From Phocoenobacter atlanticus subsp. cyclopteri (GTDB lineage Bacteria > Pseudomonadota > Gammaproteobacteria > Enterobacterales > Pasteurellaceae), in assembly GCF_018343795.1 (NCBI RefSeq), contig NZ_CP074346.1:1364001-1428000 (forward strand): 64,000 nucleotides of DNA, written 5' to 3'. This document shows positions 24,587 to 33,295 of the stretch, piece by piece (positions within the stretch are counted from its first letter, which is position 1; each line of letters begins with the position of its first letter). The notes under the pieces are model-generated. The model was not told where the DNA came from and did no database searches. It was given only the letters and a program-made list of their open reading frames with translations. The position numbers and the translations under genes are program-made.

Positions 24587-25021
24587 TTAAAATGGAATTT
24601 CGTCATCAAAATTATCTATAGGTGGAGGCACTGGTTGTTGTGACGTGTTTGATGATATTGCTTGAGTAGTTTGATGAGTTTGCTCCCCACGACTATCTAG
24701 CATTTGTAAATTATCACCAATAATTTCAGTTGTATAACGGTCAATTCCATTCTTATCTTGCCACTTACGTGTTTTTAATCGTCCTTCTACATAAATTTTT
24801 GAACCTTTATGTAAATACTCGCCTGCAATTTCGGCCAAACGACGGAAGAAAACAATTCTATGCCATTCAGTCTCCTCTCGTCTTTCTCCTGTAGTTTTAT
24901 CTTTCCAAGTTGTTGAGGTTGCCACACTGATAGTTGCAACTGCTTCACCATTTGGCATTGCTCTCATTTCTGGAACATTTCCTAAATTTCCAACAATAAT
25001 CACTTTATTTATACCAGCCAT
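24587..25021 (-). CDS. ssb: Single-stranded DNA-binding protein of the element
   Basis: This 144-residue SSB has an OB-fold of about 105 residues ([55 protein letters not shown]). A Gln/Thr/Pro-rich linker follows, then the conserved acidic tip DDEIPF that recruits repair and replication proteins. It is shorter than the chromosomal E. coli protein (178), as in many mobile elements. A GAGGA ribosome-binding site precedes it. It is the last gene of the element replication block and is followed by a terminator. Confidence 0.94.
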   Translation of the reverse strand: MAGINKVIIVGNLGNVPEMRAMPNGEAVATISVATSTTWKDKTTGERREETEWHRIVFFRRLAEIAGEYLHKGSKIYVEGRLKTRKWQDKNGIDRYTTEIIGDNLQMLDSRGEQTHQTTQAISSNTSQQPVPPPIDNFDDEIPF

Positions 25022-25136
25022 AATAAAATCCTCATAGTAAAAATTGGCTTAATCATTATTATTTTTTTAAAAACAAAAATCGTTAGTTAATTATATTTTT
25101 CTTTAAGGGTATTTTTTATAAGGGCATTTTTCGTTA

Positions 25137-25170
25137 GGTAAGGGGGCTTGTCCCCCTTACCTTTAAAGGC
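25137..25170. repeat. Strong hairpin upstream of ssb
   Basis: GGTAAGGGGG / CCCCCTTACC are perfect 10-bp arms with a CTTGT loop, followed by the palindrome AAAGGCCTTT. There is no T run, so it is not an ordinary terminator. The GGCCTTT words recall the hairpins at 10241-10324 near the relaxase gene. Confidence 0.6.
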
Positions 25171-25252
25171 CTTTGTCACACTACTTGCAAATCCACTCAA
25201 AACACTACTTACAAATAACAATAAACACTACCTAGAAATATGCCTAAAAAAG

Positions 25253-25759
25253 TCATTTACTCTTTTTTTCCAGAAATTGCTCAGCTTCATCCATACTTTT
25301 TATAGCTATATTAAGATTTTTAATCATTGCACATAAAATTCTCATTTGTGTATTAATTAAGATACGCTCTTTATCTAATTTAACGATTTTGAGTTTAATG
25401 GGATGATTAGCTGGTATATCTGACTCTCGCAAAAATCGAATAATTACTGATTCTTTTGTTCCTTTTTTTTGTTTTTCATACGAATCAGTTCGCACCCATC
25501 TTAAAAAACGCCCCTCTCCAGAGGTTGGATGAGATATTTTCAAACATAATCCCAACCCATTTAATTCTGATTTTTCATAATTAGAAATCATTTCTTTCAT
25601 TTTTTGAAAAAAGACGTTTCTAATATCAATTAATTCACTTTGCAAATATTTATACTCATCAATAGATGTAACAAAACTAAATAATTGCTTTTGAATATCA
25701 TTTAAGTGTGTGTCTCTTGCTAACTCTTTATATAAGTTATCAGGGATAATTAATGACAT
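25253..25759 (-). CDS. DUF3158-family element protein
   Basis: This 168-residue protein is assigned to DUF3158 from sequence character and position between the PFL_4669-type gene and ssb, where this family normally sits. It contains a LRWVRTDSYEKQKKG block (about 86-100) and a helical C-terminus. AGGAGAAA precedes the ATG. Presumed role in element replication or maintenance; the reaction is unknown. Confidence 0.72.
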   Translation of the reverse strand: MSLIIPDNLYKELARDTHLNDIQKQLFSFVTSIDEYKYLQSELIDIRNVFFQKMKEMISNYEKSELNGLGLCLKISHPTSGEGRFLRWVRTDSYEKQKKGTKESVIIRFLRESDIPANHPIKLKIVKLDKERILINTQMRILCAMIKNLNIAIKSMDEAEQFLEKKSK

Positions 25760-25819
25760 ATATGTTTCTCCTAAAATTAAACTGCCCCAGCTTTACGTTT
25801 ACAATAAACCTGAACCATT

Positions 25820-26548
25820 CTATTCATCATCTACAGTTTCATCTACAGCTGACTGTTGTTTTCTAATTACTGGAGCAAACTCAGCTCTAACACTTCCTGA
25901 TAAAACTTCATCAGAAAGAGTATATCCCATTCTCTTAATTGCAGCCTGATATCTCGCATTATTTTGAACTGCATCAGCTCTTGTAATACCTGATGTTTTA
26001 TATCGTTCCACGATAGCAAAACACTGTCGCAATAATTTTGCTCCAGCATTGATCCAGTCGTGTGATTCACGTCGAGTAATTAAGGCAATATGACTTGCTG
26101 TCATTACAGAACAAGCTAACTCATCAAAACCTAAAAATAAGAAAATTAATTGATAGCCGATTTGAGAGTTAAATCCCAAAGGATAAGTGACTGGCTCAGT
26201 ACTTACACTTCCTTCCATATTAAATGTACTTGGTATATTTTTTTCGTAGAGTTTTATAATTTTATCAATAAGTTCTTGCATTTCTTTACGATTAGCTTGT
26301 AACTTTTGCTCAAACTTAATTAAATAATCGTCTGCGTATGGATCATCATTTTGAGCATCACGATGAATACGAGAGAGAATCCCTAGACAATGGGGCATGC
26401 TTATGATCATTGCTTGGGTGATCTTTCCATTTTCTTTAATCTGTCTTCTCCCTTTCCACAGTCTTGAGGCGTGATAAGTATTTACAGTAATCACGGACTC
26501 GCTGCGAAGTGGTCCAGGCGTATTCGTATTGGATTGAATTTCAGTCAT
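25820..26548 (-). CDS. PFL_4669-type (TIGR03761) integrating element protein
   Basis: This 242-residue protein begins with GPLRSESVITVNTYHASRLWKGR, the characteristic start of the PFL_4669/TIGR03761 family in SPI-7 and PFGI-1-class elements. The rest is helical (DPYADDYLIKFEQKL, SHDWINAGAKLLRQCF). AAGGAG precedes the ATG. Its order between the STY4528-type and DUF3158 genes is the family norm. The hairpin array fills the upstream gap, so any transcript coming from the rep gene must cross it. Confidence 0.82.
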   Translation of the reverse strand: MTEIQSNTNTPGPLRSESVITVNTYHASRLWKGRRQIKENGKITQAMIISMPHCLGILSRIHRDAQNDDPYADDYLIKFEQKLQANRKEMQELIDKIIKLYEKNIPSTFNMEGSVSTEPVTYPLGFNSQIGYQLIFLFLGFDELACSVMTASHIALITRRESHDWINAGAKLLRQCFAIVERYKTSGITRADAVQNNARYQAAIKRMGYTLSDEVLSGSVRAEFAPVIRKQQSAVDETVDDE

Positions 26549-26572
26549 AATATTTACTCCTTAATATAAATG

Positions 26573-27020
26573 TCTATTTTTTGTTCGCTGTAAAGCCCCT
26601 TTACAGTGTCTATTTTTTGTTCACTGTGCAACCCTAGCACAGTGCTTATTTTTTGTTCACTGTGCAACCCTAGCACAGTGCTTATTTTTTGTTCAGTTGC
26701 TAGCCCCTAGCAAGTGTCTATTTTTTGTTCACTGTGCAACCCTAGCACAGTGCTTATTTTTTGTTCACTGTGCAACCCTAGCACAGTGCTTATTTTTTGT
26801 TCAGTTGCTAGCCCCTAGCAAGTGTCTATTTTTTGTTCACTGTGCAACCCTAGCACAGTGCTTATTTTTTGTTCACTGTGCAACCCTAGCACAGTGCTTA
26901 TTTTTTGTTCAGTTGCTAGCCCCTAGCAAGTGTCTATTTTTTGTTCACTGTGCAACCCTAGCACAGTGCTTATTTTTTGTTCACTGTGTAGCCCCTACAC
27001 AGTGTCTATTTTTTGTTCAC
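26573..27020. repeat. 36-bp tandem hairpin array (12 units plus partial)
   Basis: There are twelve contiguous 36-bp units (26573-27004) and a 16-bp partial. Each is TCTATTTTTTGTTC or CTTATTTTTTGTTC followed by an inverted repeat. Stem types are CTGTGC/GCACAG (units 2,3,5,6,8,9,11), TTGCTAG/CTAGCAA (4,7,10), CTGTAAAG/CTTTACAG (1) and CTGTGTAG/CTACACAG (12). Units 2-4, 5-7 and 8-10 form an exact 108-bp higher-order repeat. The stems change while pairing is kept. It fills the gap between two replication-module genes. No spacers are present, so it is not CRISPR. Confidence 0.97.
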
Positions 27021-27034
27021 CACCTATTTTAATC

Positions 27035-28324
27035 TTACACAACTAAACTTTCTCTAAACTGGCGTATTGCCTCAGCTCTTGCAGTTCTTTCTTCTTGTGT
27101 GGTTAAAACAAGTTTAGTATTCAGTGTATTATTTTTATTAAAATTACTTGGTATATCAAGTGATTTCTGACTCTCTTGCTTTGACAAATATTGCTCTAAT
27201 AGATGAGGTTTAAACCCTCCAATATGTGCTTTTTTAATAACACTCATTAAATATCCCCATATTTTTTTTATATCCCCTTTTTGCACTCTAATATCGACTT
27301 CAAAGAGAATGGCTTGGCATAACCCTAGATCTAAACCATTCATTGCTTGAGCAATAATTTTTTTATCATAATCTGTTAATTTAAGTTGTATATTATCAAA
27401 ATCTATTTCTTCTACTCTACCAGTACAGTACTTATTTATATATACAGTACTGTACTTGTACTGTTGGGAACTAAGTGAATTGTCTGTTTTTTGACTTAGT
27501 TCCCTATTGGAACTAAGTGAATTGTCTGTTTTTTGACTTAGTTCCCTATTGGAACTAAGTGAATTGTCTATTTTTTGACTTAGTTCCCTATTGAAACTAA
27601 GTGAATTGTCTGTTTTTTGACTTAGTTCCCTATTGAAACTAAGTGAATTGTCTGTTTTTTGACTTAGTTCCCTATTGGAACTAAGTAAATTATCTATTTT
27701 TTGACTTAGTTCCCCTGTACTCACAGATGAACAAAGTCTTTCTTGTTTAAATGATTGATAACGAGTTTTTAGCCAGTCTACATGTGACACATAATGCCAT
27801 TGGCTTTTATCTGTCATCACTTTTTCAACGATATAATTAGCTACCCCACTTACAATAGGATCTTTATGTTTTAGATTTGTTTTAAGTAAATCTAAATAAT
27901 CACTGTCTAGCTGAACGGCATCTAGAATAGGAACGGGTTCATCATGAAGAAGATAAAGATTTCCTTTTATGTGTCCTTTTTCATTTCTTATTTTTTCACA
28001 AAGTGTTAGCCATCTTGTTAAGCGTAGTAATAATAGCGTTTGACTAATTTTTTTTCGAGATAATGAAGCGTTTTTGTCAAAAGGTTTATCTGATAATAAT
28101 TTTCCCAATACTTCATAACTAGGAAATACACCTTCTTGAAATTCTCGAGCCTTACTTTTAATTAATTGCCACGTAAACTTTGCTCTTGGAGTTAAACAAG
28201 GATCATACAACAACCGTTTGGGAACGGTTTCTTGTTCATTACCAAAAAATAACAAACCATCTTTATGCTGTGTCTCATTTTCAAAAATAGAATCAAAGAG
28301 ATTATTTTTTTTATCTGAACTCAT
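27035..28324 (-). CDS. STY4528-type element replication protein with 14-residue repeats
   Basis: This 429-residue protein is of the STY4528 pathogenicity-island replication family. The diagnostic N-terminal half includes NEQETVPKRLLYDPCLTPRAK (about 29-49), LLLLRLTRWLTLCEK, GNLYLLHDEPVPILDAVQLD and a winged-helix-like fold. Residues about 203-286 are six copies of a 14-residue repeat (NRELSQKTDNSLSF), an unusual insertion encoded by 42-bp hairpin repeats. The C-terminal part (IQLKLTDYDKKIIAQAMNGLDLG) is again family-like. It probably initiates or controls element replication with parA, parB and dnaB upstream. Confidence 0.8.
   Translation of the reverse strand: MSSDKKNNLFDSIFENETQHKDGLLFFGNEQETVPKRLLYDPCLTPRAKFTWQLIKSKAREFQEGVFPSYEVLGKLLSDKPFDKNASLSRKKISQTLLLLRLTRWLTLCEKIRNEKGHIKGNLYLLHDEPVPILDAVQLDSDYLDLLKTNLKHKDPIVSGVANYIVEKVMTDKSQWHYVSHVDWLKTRYQSFKQERLCSSVSTGELSQKIDNLLSSNRELSQKTDNSLSFNRELSQKTDNSLSFNRELSQKIDNSLSSNRELSQKTDNSLSSNRELSQKTDNSLSSQQYKYSTVYINKYCTGRVEEIDFDNIQLKLTDYDKKIIAQAMNGLDLGLCQAILFEVDIRVQKGDIKKIWGYLMSVIKKAHIGGFKPHLLEQYLSKQESQKSLDIPSNFNKNNTLNTKLVLTTQEERTARAEAIRQFRESLVV
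27467..27718. repeat. 42-bp in-frame hairpin repeats inside the rep-like gene
   Basis: Six 42-bp units (27467, 27509, 27551, 27593, 27635, 27677) each contain GGAACTAAG (GAAACTAAG in two) and CTTAGTTCC around the linker TGTCT[A/G]TTTTTTG. The same linker occurs in the 36-bp array 450 bp away. Each unit adds 14 residues to the protein. A further set of nested palindromes built on CAGTACAGTACT lies immediately to the left (about 27421-27465). Confidence 0.95.
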
Positions 28325-28430
28325 AATACAATTTCCTATATTGAAATTTTTAAATTATGTTTTATAATCTACTCGTACATTTAGTTATGTACTTACTCAG
28401 TTTGTTGATTTGCCTCACTGACTTGAGTAT

Positions 28431-28460
28431 TTCCCCATTGTTAAGATCACCAATGGGGAA
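28431..28460. repeat. Hairpin between DUF2857 and rep-like genes
   Basis: TTCCCCATTG / CAATGGGGAA are perfect 10-bp arms, loop 10 nt, lying just past the DUF2857 stop codon. No T run follows on the transcribed strand, so it may act as an RNA-processing or attenuation element. Confidence 0.5.
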
Positions 28461-28472
28461 CCCTTTCCTTTT

Positions 28473-29030
28473 TTATTTTTTATTTCGATACCACTGTTCA
28501 ATCACTTTCCAAACAGCCGTTAAATTTATCTCTGTTTCTTCCGCAAATAAAATAAGTAGTTCTAATCCTGCTACAGATTCTAATTGAATAACTTTGTCTT
28601 TATTCTCTTGCCATAACTCCCATAGTATTGTTTTTTCATCATCTGTTGCCGATGTTTTTCGTCCGATTTCTTCTTTTATACCCAATAAATTCCGCCGAGA
28701 AGATACTTTAGTCGTACTTAAACCGAAATAAGTATTCAGCATTTGAATTGATGCTCCGAGCATTAATGCTCTATCTATTATCATTCGCTCTTGAGAGTTG
28801 GATTGAGCAACATTCATTAATGTCCAAAATGCACTATGATCAATATCAATTTTAGCAATTGGAACTTTGGATTTTGCAATATCAAAAATTTCATCAATAC
28901 TTAAATCTTGAATTTTTTGTAATTCAGCTTGTGAAAATCCCAGTGTTCTGCAAGTATTAACATTACCTTCACGAATATTGGAAATGATCGTATTTAAAAT
29001 CACTTCATTAATTCCTTCAAACATTGTCAT
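28473..29030 (-). CDS. DUF2857-family element protein
   Basis: This 185-residue protein has the DUF2857 hallmark ALMLGASIQMLNTYFGLSTTKVSSRR (about 98-123), followed by a helix-turn-helix-like C-terminus. It overlaps the end of parB by 14 bp, and the AGGAGG ribosome-binding site lies inside parB. The position after parB and before the STY4528-type gene is the normal order for this class. Likely a regulatory DNA-binding protein of the replication operon. Confidence 0.78.
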   Translation of the reverse strand: MTMFEGINEVILNTIISNIREGNVNTCRTLGFSQAELQKIQDLSIDEIFDIAKSKVPIAKIDIDHSAFWTLMNVAQSNSQERMIIDRALMLGASIQMLNTYFGLSTTKVSSRRNLLGIKEEIGRKTSATDDEKTILWELWQENKDKVIQLESVAGLELLILFAEETEINLTAVWKVIEQWYRNKK

Positions 29031-30726
29031 TTCCTCCTATTTGATAGATATAACGAACTAAGCGAATAAGACGAAATATCTTAACCAATGTAATATCATC
29101 AATATCTTGAAATAGCACTTCACTGCTTAGTAATGCACTACCTTGTAGGTTTTTCTCATCAGTTTGTAACGCATCTAACAAATCATAAATAAATTGTTGA
29201 TGATCATTTAATTCTTTATTAATAGGTTTCATTTTAAAGCTAAAATCAACAGGCTCTTTCACAATATGTTCTACAAATTCATCTAACTTAACAGATTCTG
29301 CTATATCTAGAGCCAAAGAATAGATTTCTGCTTTATTTTGTCTATTCGGAAATACTTGCCAAATATCTGAAACTGGTTGACGACCATTTAAAGCAAAATC
29401 TAAACCATTCGCTTTTGCTTGTTGTTTCCTATGTTCTTGAATACTCATACCTGGCACAATGCCGTAACCTTTTGTAATTTCATCTACAAAAGAGGATTGT
29501 TTTTTATTACCTGTATCTTCAACCATTTCATCTTCAGTAATAAGATCGGGTAGGCAATGCTGAAATTCCTCATAAGTATCATTAACTGGTTCAGTTTCCT
29601 GAATTAAATAATCTCCTCCAGTTTCTTCTTGTTCTTCATCAAAAATATGATTGTCTGATGGAGTTTGAGTAGTTAATTGTTGTGATGGTTTTCCCTTCTT
29701 CAAAGAAAGTTGCTGTTGATAATCGGAAACATCTCGTAAACTTGCTGAAACTTTTTCTTCAATATCTGATTGTTTCTGTGCTAGTCTTTTAAACTTCTGC
29801 TCATCTAAGTCAATTTCAAGATAAAGCATTTCATAGCTAATTTCATCTTCAAATGCATCTGCCATTTCATTAATTAAACGGTCTTGAAAATCTTTAATAT
29901 TAAAAGGATTATCATCATTACAACGGGAAAGACTTTGTTTCCAGACTTCTTCAAATTGAATATCGGTTTTAAATTGATATTGCTCCCATACAGTTAATGC
30001 GTTATTACGAATAGAAAGTAATTTATCAATAGGACTATTGCCTAAACCATTAAAAAGAACATCAGGAATATAGGGATAAAGAAAATTAATACAACGTTGC
30101 ATCTTTGTTATCATCGAGAATTGGATAATATATCCATCTTCTCTTAATGTTTCTGATAATTCACGAGATGATAATTCTTTCCCCAGCTTTTTCTCATAAT
30201 ATTGACAAGCCTGCTGAATACCTAGGGCTTTCTCAATAAAAGATAAATCTGCTCGAGTGTCATTTTCAATTAAATGCCCAATAAGAATATCAAGTTCAGC
30301 CTCCACACTATCCGCTTGATCGCTTTTCCACGGTTTAAATAAACATTCAATGGAAAAAAAGCTAGGATCTTGTGTTTCACTAAAAAGCTCTTTTAGGGCT
30401 TGAATACGAGTATTACCACCATCAGCAATAATATAAAAATCTTCCCCTGGGCGACGTGTAATATTGGGTTTATGATCTAAACCTCGTCTACGAATTGATT
30501 CCTTAATCATCTCAAAATTAGGATTTCTAACCTTGCGAGGGTTGTGCTCATAAGGTCTTAATTTATCGAGTGTCACCGTCACATATTGTCCCTGTGTCGG
30601 ATAGACGGTTGCCGCGACTGCTGTATAATCATTTGAATGATTAACAATAGGTTTTACATTTAAATTACGGGCAACTGCTTCAGCTCGTTTTTGATCTTTT
30701 TTATTTTTAACTAATGGATTACTCAT
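29017..30726 (-). CDS. parB: ParB-family partition protein of the element
   Basis: This is a large ParB-type protein, 569 residues from ATG 30726 (a GTG at 30738 touches the dnaB stop and is also possible). The N-terminal ParB/Srx domain is visible as LDKLRPYEHNPRKVRNPNFEMIKESI and RRPGEDFYIIADGGNTRIQALKEL, followed by a helix-turn-helix region (about 170-230). The long C-terminal half is specific to integrative elements. It acts with ParA in stabilising the element. It forms an operon with dnaB and parA upstream and DUF2857 downstream. Confidence 0.88.
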   Translation of the reverse strand: MSNPLVKNKKDQKRAEAVARNLNVKPIVNHSNDYTAVAATVYPTQGQYVTVTLDKLRPYEHNPRKVRNPNFEMIKESIRRRGLDHKPNITRRPGEDFYIIADGGNTRIQALKELFSETQDPSFFSIECLFKPWKSDQADSVEAELDILIGHLIENDTRADLSFIEKALGIQQACQYYEKKLGKELSSRELSETLREDGYIIQFSMITKMQRCINFLYPYIPDVLFNGLGNSPIDKLLSIRNNALTVWEQYQFKTDIQFEEVWKQSLSRCNDDNPFNIKDFQDRLINEMADAFEDEISYEMLYLEIDLDEQKFKRLAQKQSDIEEKVSASLRDVSDYQQQLSLKKGKPSQQLTTQTPSDNHIFDEEQEETGGDYLIQETEPVNDTYEEFQHCLPDLITEDEMVEDTGNKKQSSFVDEITKGYGIVPGMSIQEHRKQQAKANGLDFALNGRQPVSDIWQVFPNRQNKAEIYSLALDIAESVKLDEFVEHIVKEPVDFSFKMKPINKELNDHQQFIYDLLDALQTDEKNLQGSALLSSEVLFQDIDDITLVKIFRLIRLVRYIYQIGGNDNV

Positions 30727-30738
30727 ATTTATACTCAC

Positions 30739-32085
30739 TTAATCAATATTTTCAAAAAGGGAATAATTGCCTAAAAAACGACATTTAACTCGTCCTAATG
30801 GGCCATTACGTTGTTTACCAATAATGATTTCAGCAATACCCTTGTCTTGTTTGTCAGGCTCATACACTTCATCTCGATAGACAAAGAAAATGACATCAGC
30901 ATCTTGTTCAAGTGAACCTGAATCACGCAGATCTGAATTTAAAGGACGTTTATTATGACGTTGCTCTAGGCTTCTATTTAATTGTGATAAAGCATAAACA
31001 GGGCAGTGTAATTCTTTTGCCAGTGCTTTTAGGGAGTTTGAAATATCTGAGATTTCTAAATTTCGGTTTTCTCTTTTAGAGGTACTTCGCATTAGTTGTA
31101 AATAATCTACAAAAATAGCAGCAGGTTTACCGTATTTTCTTGAATATTTACGAGCTTTCGTTCTTAAACGCTGTGGAGTAAGATTACTTTCATCATCAAT
31201 CAATAAACGATTTTTCCAGTTGTTTTGGATCTCTCCCATTGCAACTGCAATTTTTGACCAATCTTCATCATCAAGTTCAGTCGCTTTACGAAGGCGTTGT
31301 AAATCTACTCTTGCTTCCATGGCAATAAAACGCTGTAGCAATTGTTCTTTAGGCATTTCTTGACTAAAATAAATAACAGGCTTATCTGTAAATTTATTGA
31401 GCGTATGTTTTGCAATCCCTTGAGAAAAGGCTGTTTTACCCATTGATGGACGACCTGCTAAAATAATCAGCTCTCCTGGTTGCCCACCTGTTGTATTCTC
31501 ATCAAGATCAATAATGCCAGTTGGAGATCCGCTAACCGCATTCCCTTCTAATGATGAGTTTTCCATTTTTTGTAGAATATTGTTAAAAACTTGACCAATA
31601 TCTGCTACATCTTGTTCTTCATTTTGAAGTGTTATTTCGGTGTATTGTTTCTCAATATTTTCTGAAAAAGTATCAAGCTGTTCATCTGTTTTAGATGATT
31701 GCATTTCACTAACAATAAACTGCCCCAGTTTTAAGAAATTTCGCTGTTTTGCATATTTAACAACAATATGTGCATAAGCAACAGTATTGGAAGAAGAAGG
31801 GGTGTTATTGACTATTTCACTTAAATAAGCAAATCCCCCCACATCTTTTAATGCTCCCTTTTCTTTTAAAAACTGATCGAGAGTAATTAAATCAACTTTA
31901 CGATTTGTTAAAAGGAGTGTTGTAATTGCATCAAAAATAATTTTATGAGTGAAAGAATAAAAATCGTTACTCTTTAAGACAGTAATGACTTCATCAAAGT
32001 AATCATTATTAATAATGATACCACCTAAAACACCTAATTCTGCTTCAACAGACCAAAGTTCAGTTATCGTGTTCTGTTTCATCAC
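30739..32085 (-). CDS. dnaB: DnaB-type replicative helicase of the element
   Basis: This 448-residue hexameric DNA helicase has the N-terminal DnaB domain (SVEAELGVLGGIIINNDYF), then the RecA-like core with Walker A GRPSMGKT (211-218), Walker B IFVDYLQLM and the SGSLEQDADVIFFVYRDE arginine-finger region. It is distinct from the chromosomal copy, which should be elsewhere. In this element class a dnaB gene follows parA, as here (6-bp gap), and supports autonomous replication after excision. Confidence 0.93.
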   Translation of the reverse strand: MMKQNTITELWSVEAELGVLGGIIINNDYFDEVITVLKSNDFYSFTHKIIFDAITTLLLTNRKVDLITLDQFLKEKGALKDVGGFAYLSEIVNNTPSSSNTVAYAHIVVKYAKQRNFLKLGQFIVSEMQSSKTDEQLDTFSENIEKQYTEITLQNEEQDVADIGQVFNNILQKMENSSLEGNAVSGSPTGIIDLDENTTGGQPGELIILAGRPSMGKTAFSQGIAKHTLNKFTDKPVIYFSQEMPKEQLLQRFIAMEARVDLQRLRKATELDDEDWSKIAVAMGEIQNNWKNRLLIDDESNLTPQRLRTKARKYSRKYGKPAAIFVDYLQLMRSTSKRENRNLEISDISNSLKALAKELHCPVYALSQLNRSLEQRHNKRPLNSDLRDSGSLEQDADVIFFVYRDEVYEPDKQDKGIAEIIIGKQRNGPLGRVKCRFLGNYSLFENID

Positions 32086-32091
32086 TGCCCC

Positions 32092-32913
32092 CTATTTGTT
32101 ATTGAAATAAGAAATAAATTGAGGGAAGAGTAGTTCACATAATTCTTTAATTACCACATATTCTTTATGACTGTGTTTGTAAACGGGTAAAGAATATGTT
32201 GCAGCCTCACGGTATGCAACTCGATCTGGAATAGTAAAATCAAGTAAGACTTTTTCATTATCAAGTTGCTGAGTAAATAGGCTTTTCAGGTGATCTAATA
32301 CAAAATGAACATCGTTTGTCCTATCAACACAATTCGCTACTGCTTTCAAAGGAGGGAGTTTTAAACCCAGAGAAGTGAATGTTTCTAACTCTTGATACAT
32401 TCCAAGCGTGCCTCGAATAAACTCTTTAGCAGATAATATATGGGGTAGAATTGGGCAGAATAATAAATCTGCCGCTAATACTGACATATCGACGGTAATA
32501 TCTCGAGTTCCTCGAGTATCAATTATGATTAAGTCATAGCCTTGAATTTTATTGAGCAAGCAACGAAAACGAATTGCACCATCGGGAGCATTTCGTAGCA
32601 TTTGACTTACATTATTGGTTGGATCGTTTGATTGTATTAGATCTAAATTAGGAATTTCTGTTTTAGAAATAATATGAGAAGGATCAACATCTTGATAAGT
32701 TAAAAACTCGTGGATCCCACCAGGAGCAATGTAACTAAGAGAAAAATAAGAGCTTAAAGTAGGTTGAGTGTCTGTATCAATCAATAATACTTTAAGTCCG
32801 TGTTCAGCACAAAAACTACCAATGTTCGCTGCATTTGTGCTTTTAGCAGAACCGCCTTTTGTGCTTGCTATTGTTACTATAAATGGTTTTTTATTTAAAT
32901 GAATGTTACTCAT
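32092..32913 (-). CDS. parA: ParA-family partition ATPase of the element
   Basis: This 273-residue ParA/Soj-type ATPase has the deviant Walker A KGGSAKST at residues 19-26 and DLIIIDTRGTRD as Walker B. It partners ParB for segregation and stability of the excised or integrated element. It is the first gene of the core operon and lies 58 bp from tRNA-Gly at the right end, the usual location of the parA end of these elements. Confidence 0.92.
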   Translation of the reverse strand: MSNIHLNKKPFIVTIASTKGGSAKSTNAANIGSFCAEHGLKVLLIDTDTQPTLSSYFSLSYIAPGGIHEFLTYQDVDPSHIISKTEIPNLDLIQSNDPTNNVSQMLRNAPDGAIRFRCLLNKIQGYDLIIIDTRGTRDITVDMSVLAADLLFCPILPHILSAKEFIRGTLGMYQELETFTSLGLKLPPLKAVANCVDRTNDVHFVLDHLKSLFTQQLDNEKVLLDFTIPDRVAYREAATYSLPVYKHSHKEYVVIKELCELLFPQFISYFNNK

Positions 32914-32971
32914 CTTTGCCTCACTTAACGGATGTTAGTGAACAATCTTTTATATGATGAGCTTCTTTAGA

Positions 32972-33047
<76 letters not shown>

Positions 33048-33077
33048 AATATTTTGGTATGTTGTTCATTTTAAAAA

Positions 33078-33164
33078 TGGTGCCCGAGGGCGGACTTGAA
33101 CCGCCACAGCCCGAAAGCCGAGGGATTTTAAATCCCTTGTGTCTACCGATTTCACCACTCGGGC
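33078..33164 (-). tRNA. tRNA-Leu(TAA), right copy (right boundary of the element)
   Basis: This 87-nt leucine tRNA is identical to 7107-7193. It sits in an operon behind tRNA-Gly copy 2 with a clear promoter, so it is the copy most likely to be expressed. The two tRNA-Leu genes form direct repeats 25,971 bp apart; recombination between them would excise the element with one tRNA-Leu and tRNA-Gly copy 1. Confidence 0.95.
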
Positions 33165-33178
33165 AACGTATTTTAAAA

Positions 33179-33254
<76 letters not shown>

Positions 33255-33257
33255 TAA

Positions 33258-33282
33258 AAAACGCCACTTATTCAGTAGCGTT
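33258..33282 (-). terminator. Hairpin with T run in the tRNA operon leader
   Basis: On the minus strand AAACGCTACT-GAATA-AGTGGCGTTT (one G-U pair) is followed by TTTT, ending about 4 nt before tRNA-Gly copy 2. It has the form of an intrinsic terminator but lies between the tRNA promoter and the tRNA. It could stop read-through from mfd, or act as a processing or attenuation structure. Confidence 0.55.
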
Positions 33283-33295
33283 TCATTGATTGCGT

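Noticed and set aside
25137-25161. Intrinsic terminator
   Set aside because: The stem is strong but neither strand has a following T run, so it is listed as a structural repeat.
26573-27020. CRISPR array
   Set aside because: The 36-bp repeats are contiguous with no unique spacers, no cas genes are nearby, and units differ in a structured, compensatory way.
26697-27032. Plus-strand ORF of 111 codons with 12-residue repeats
   Set aside because: It exists only because the 36-bp tandem unit is a multiple of three and lacks stops; there is no ribosome-binding site and it is antisense to the operon.
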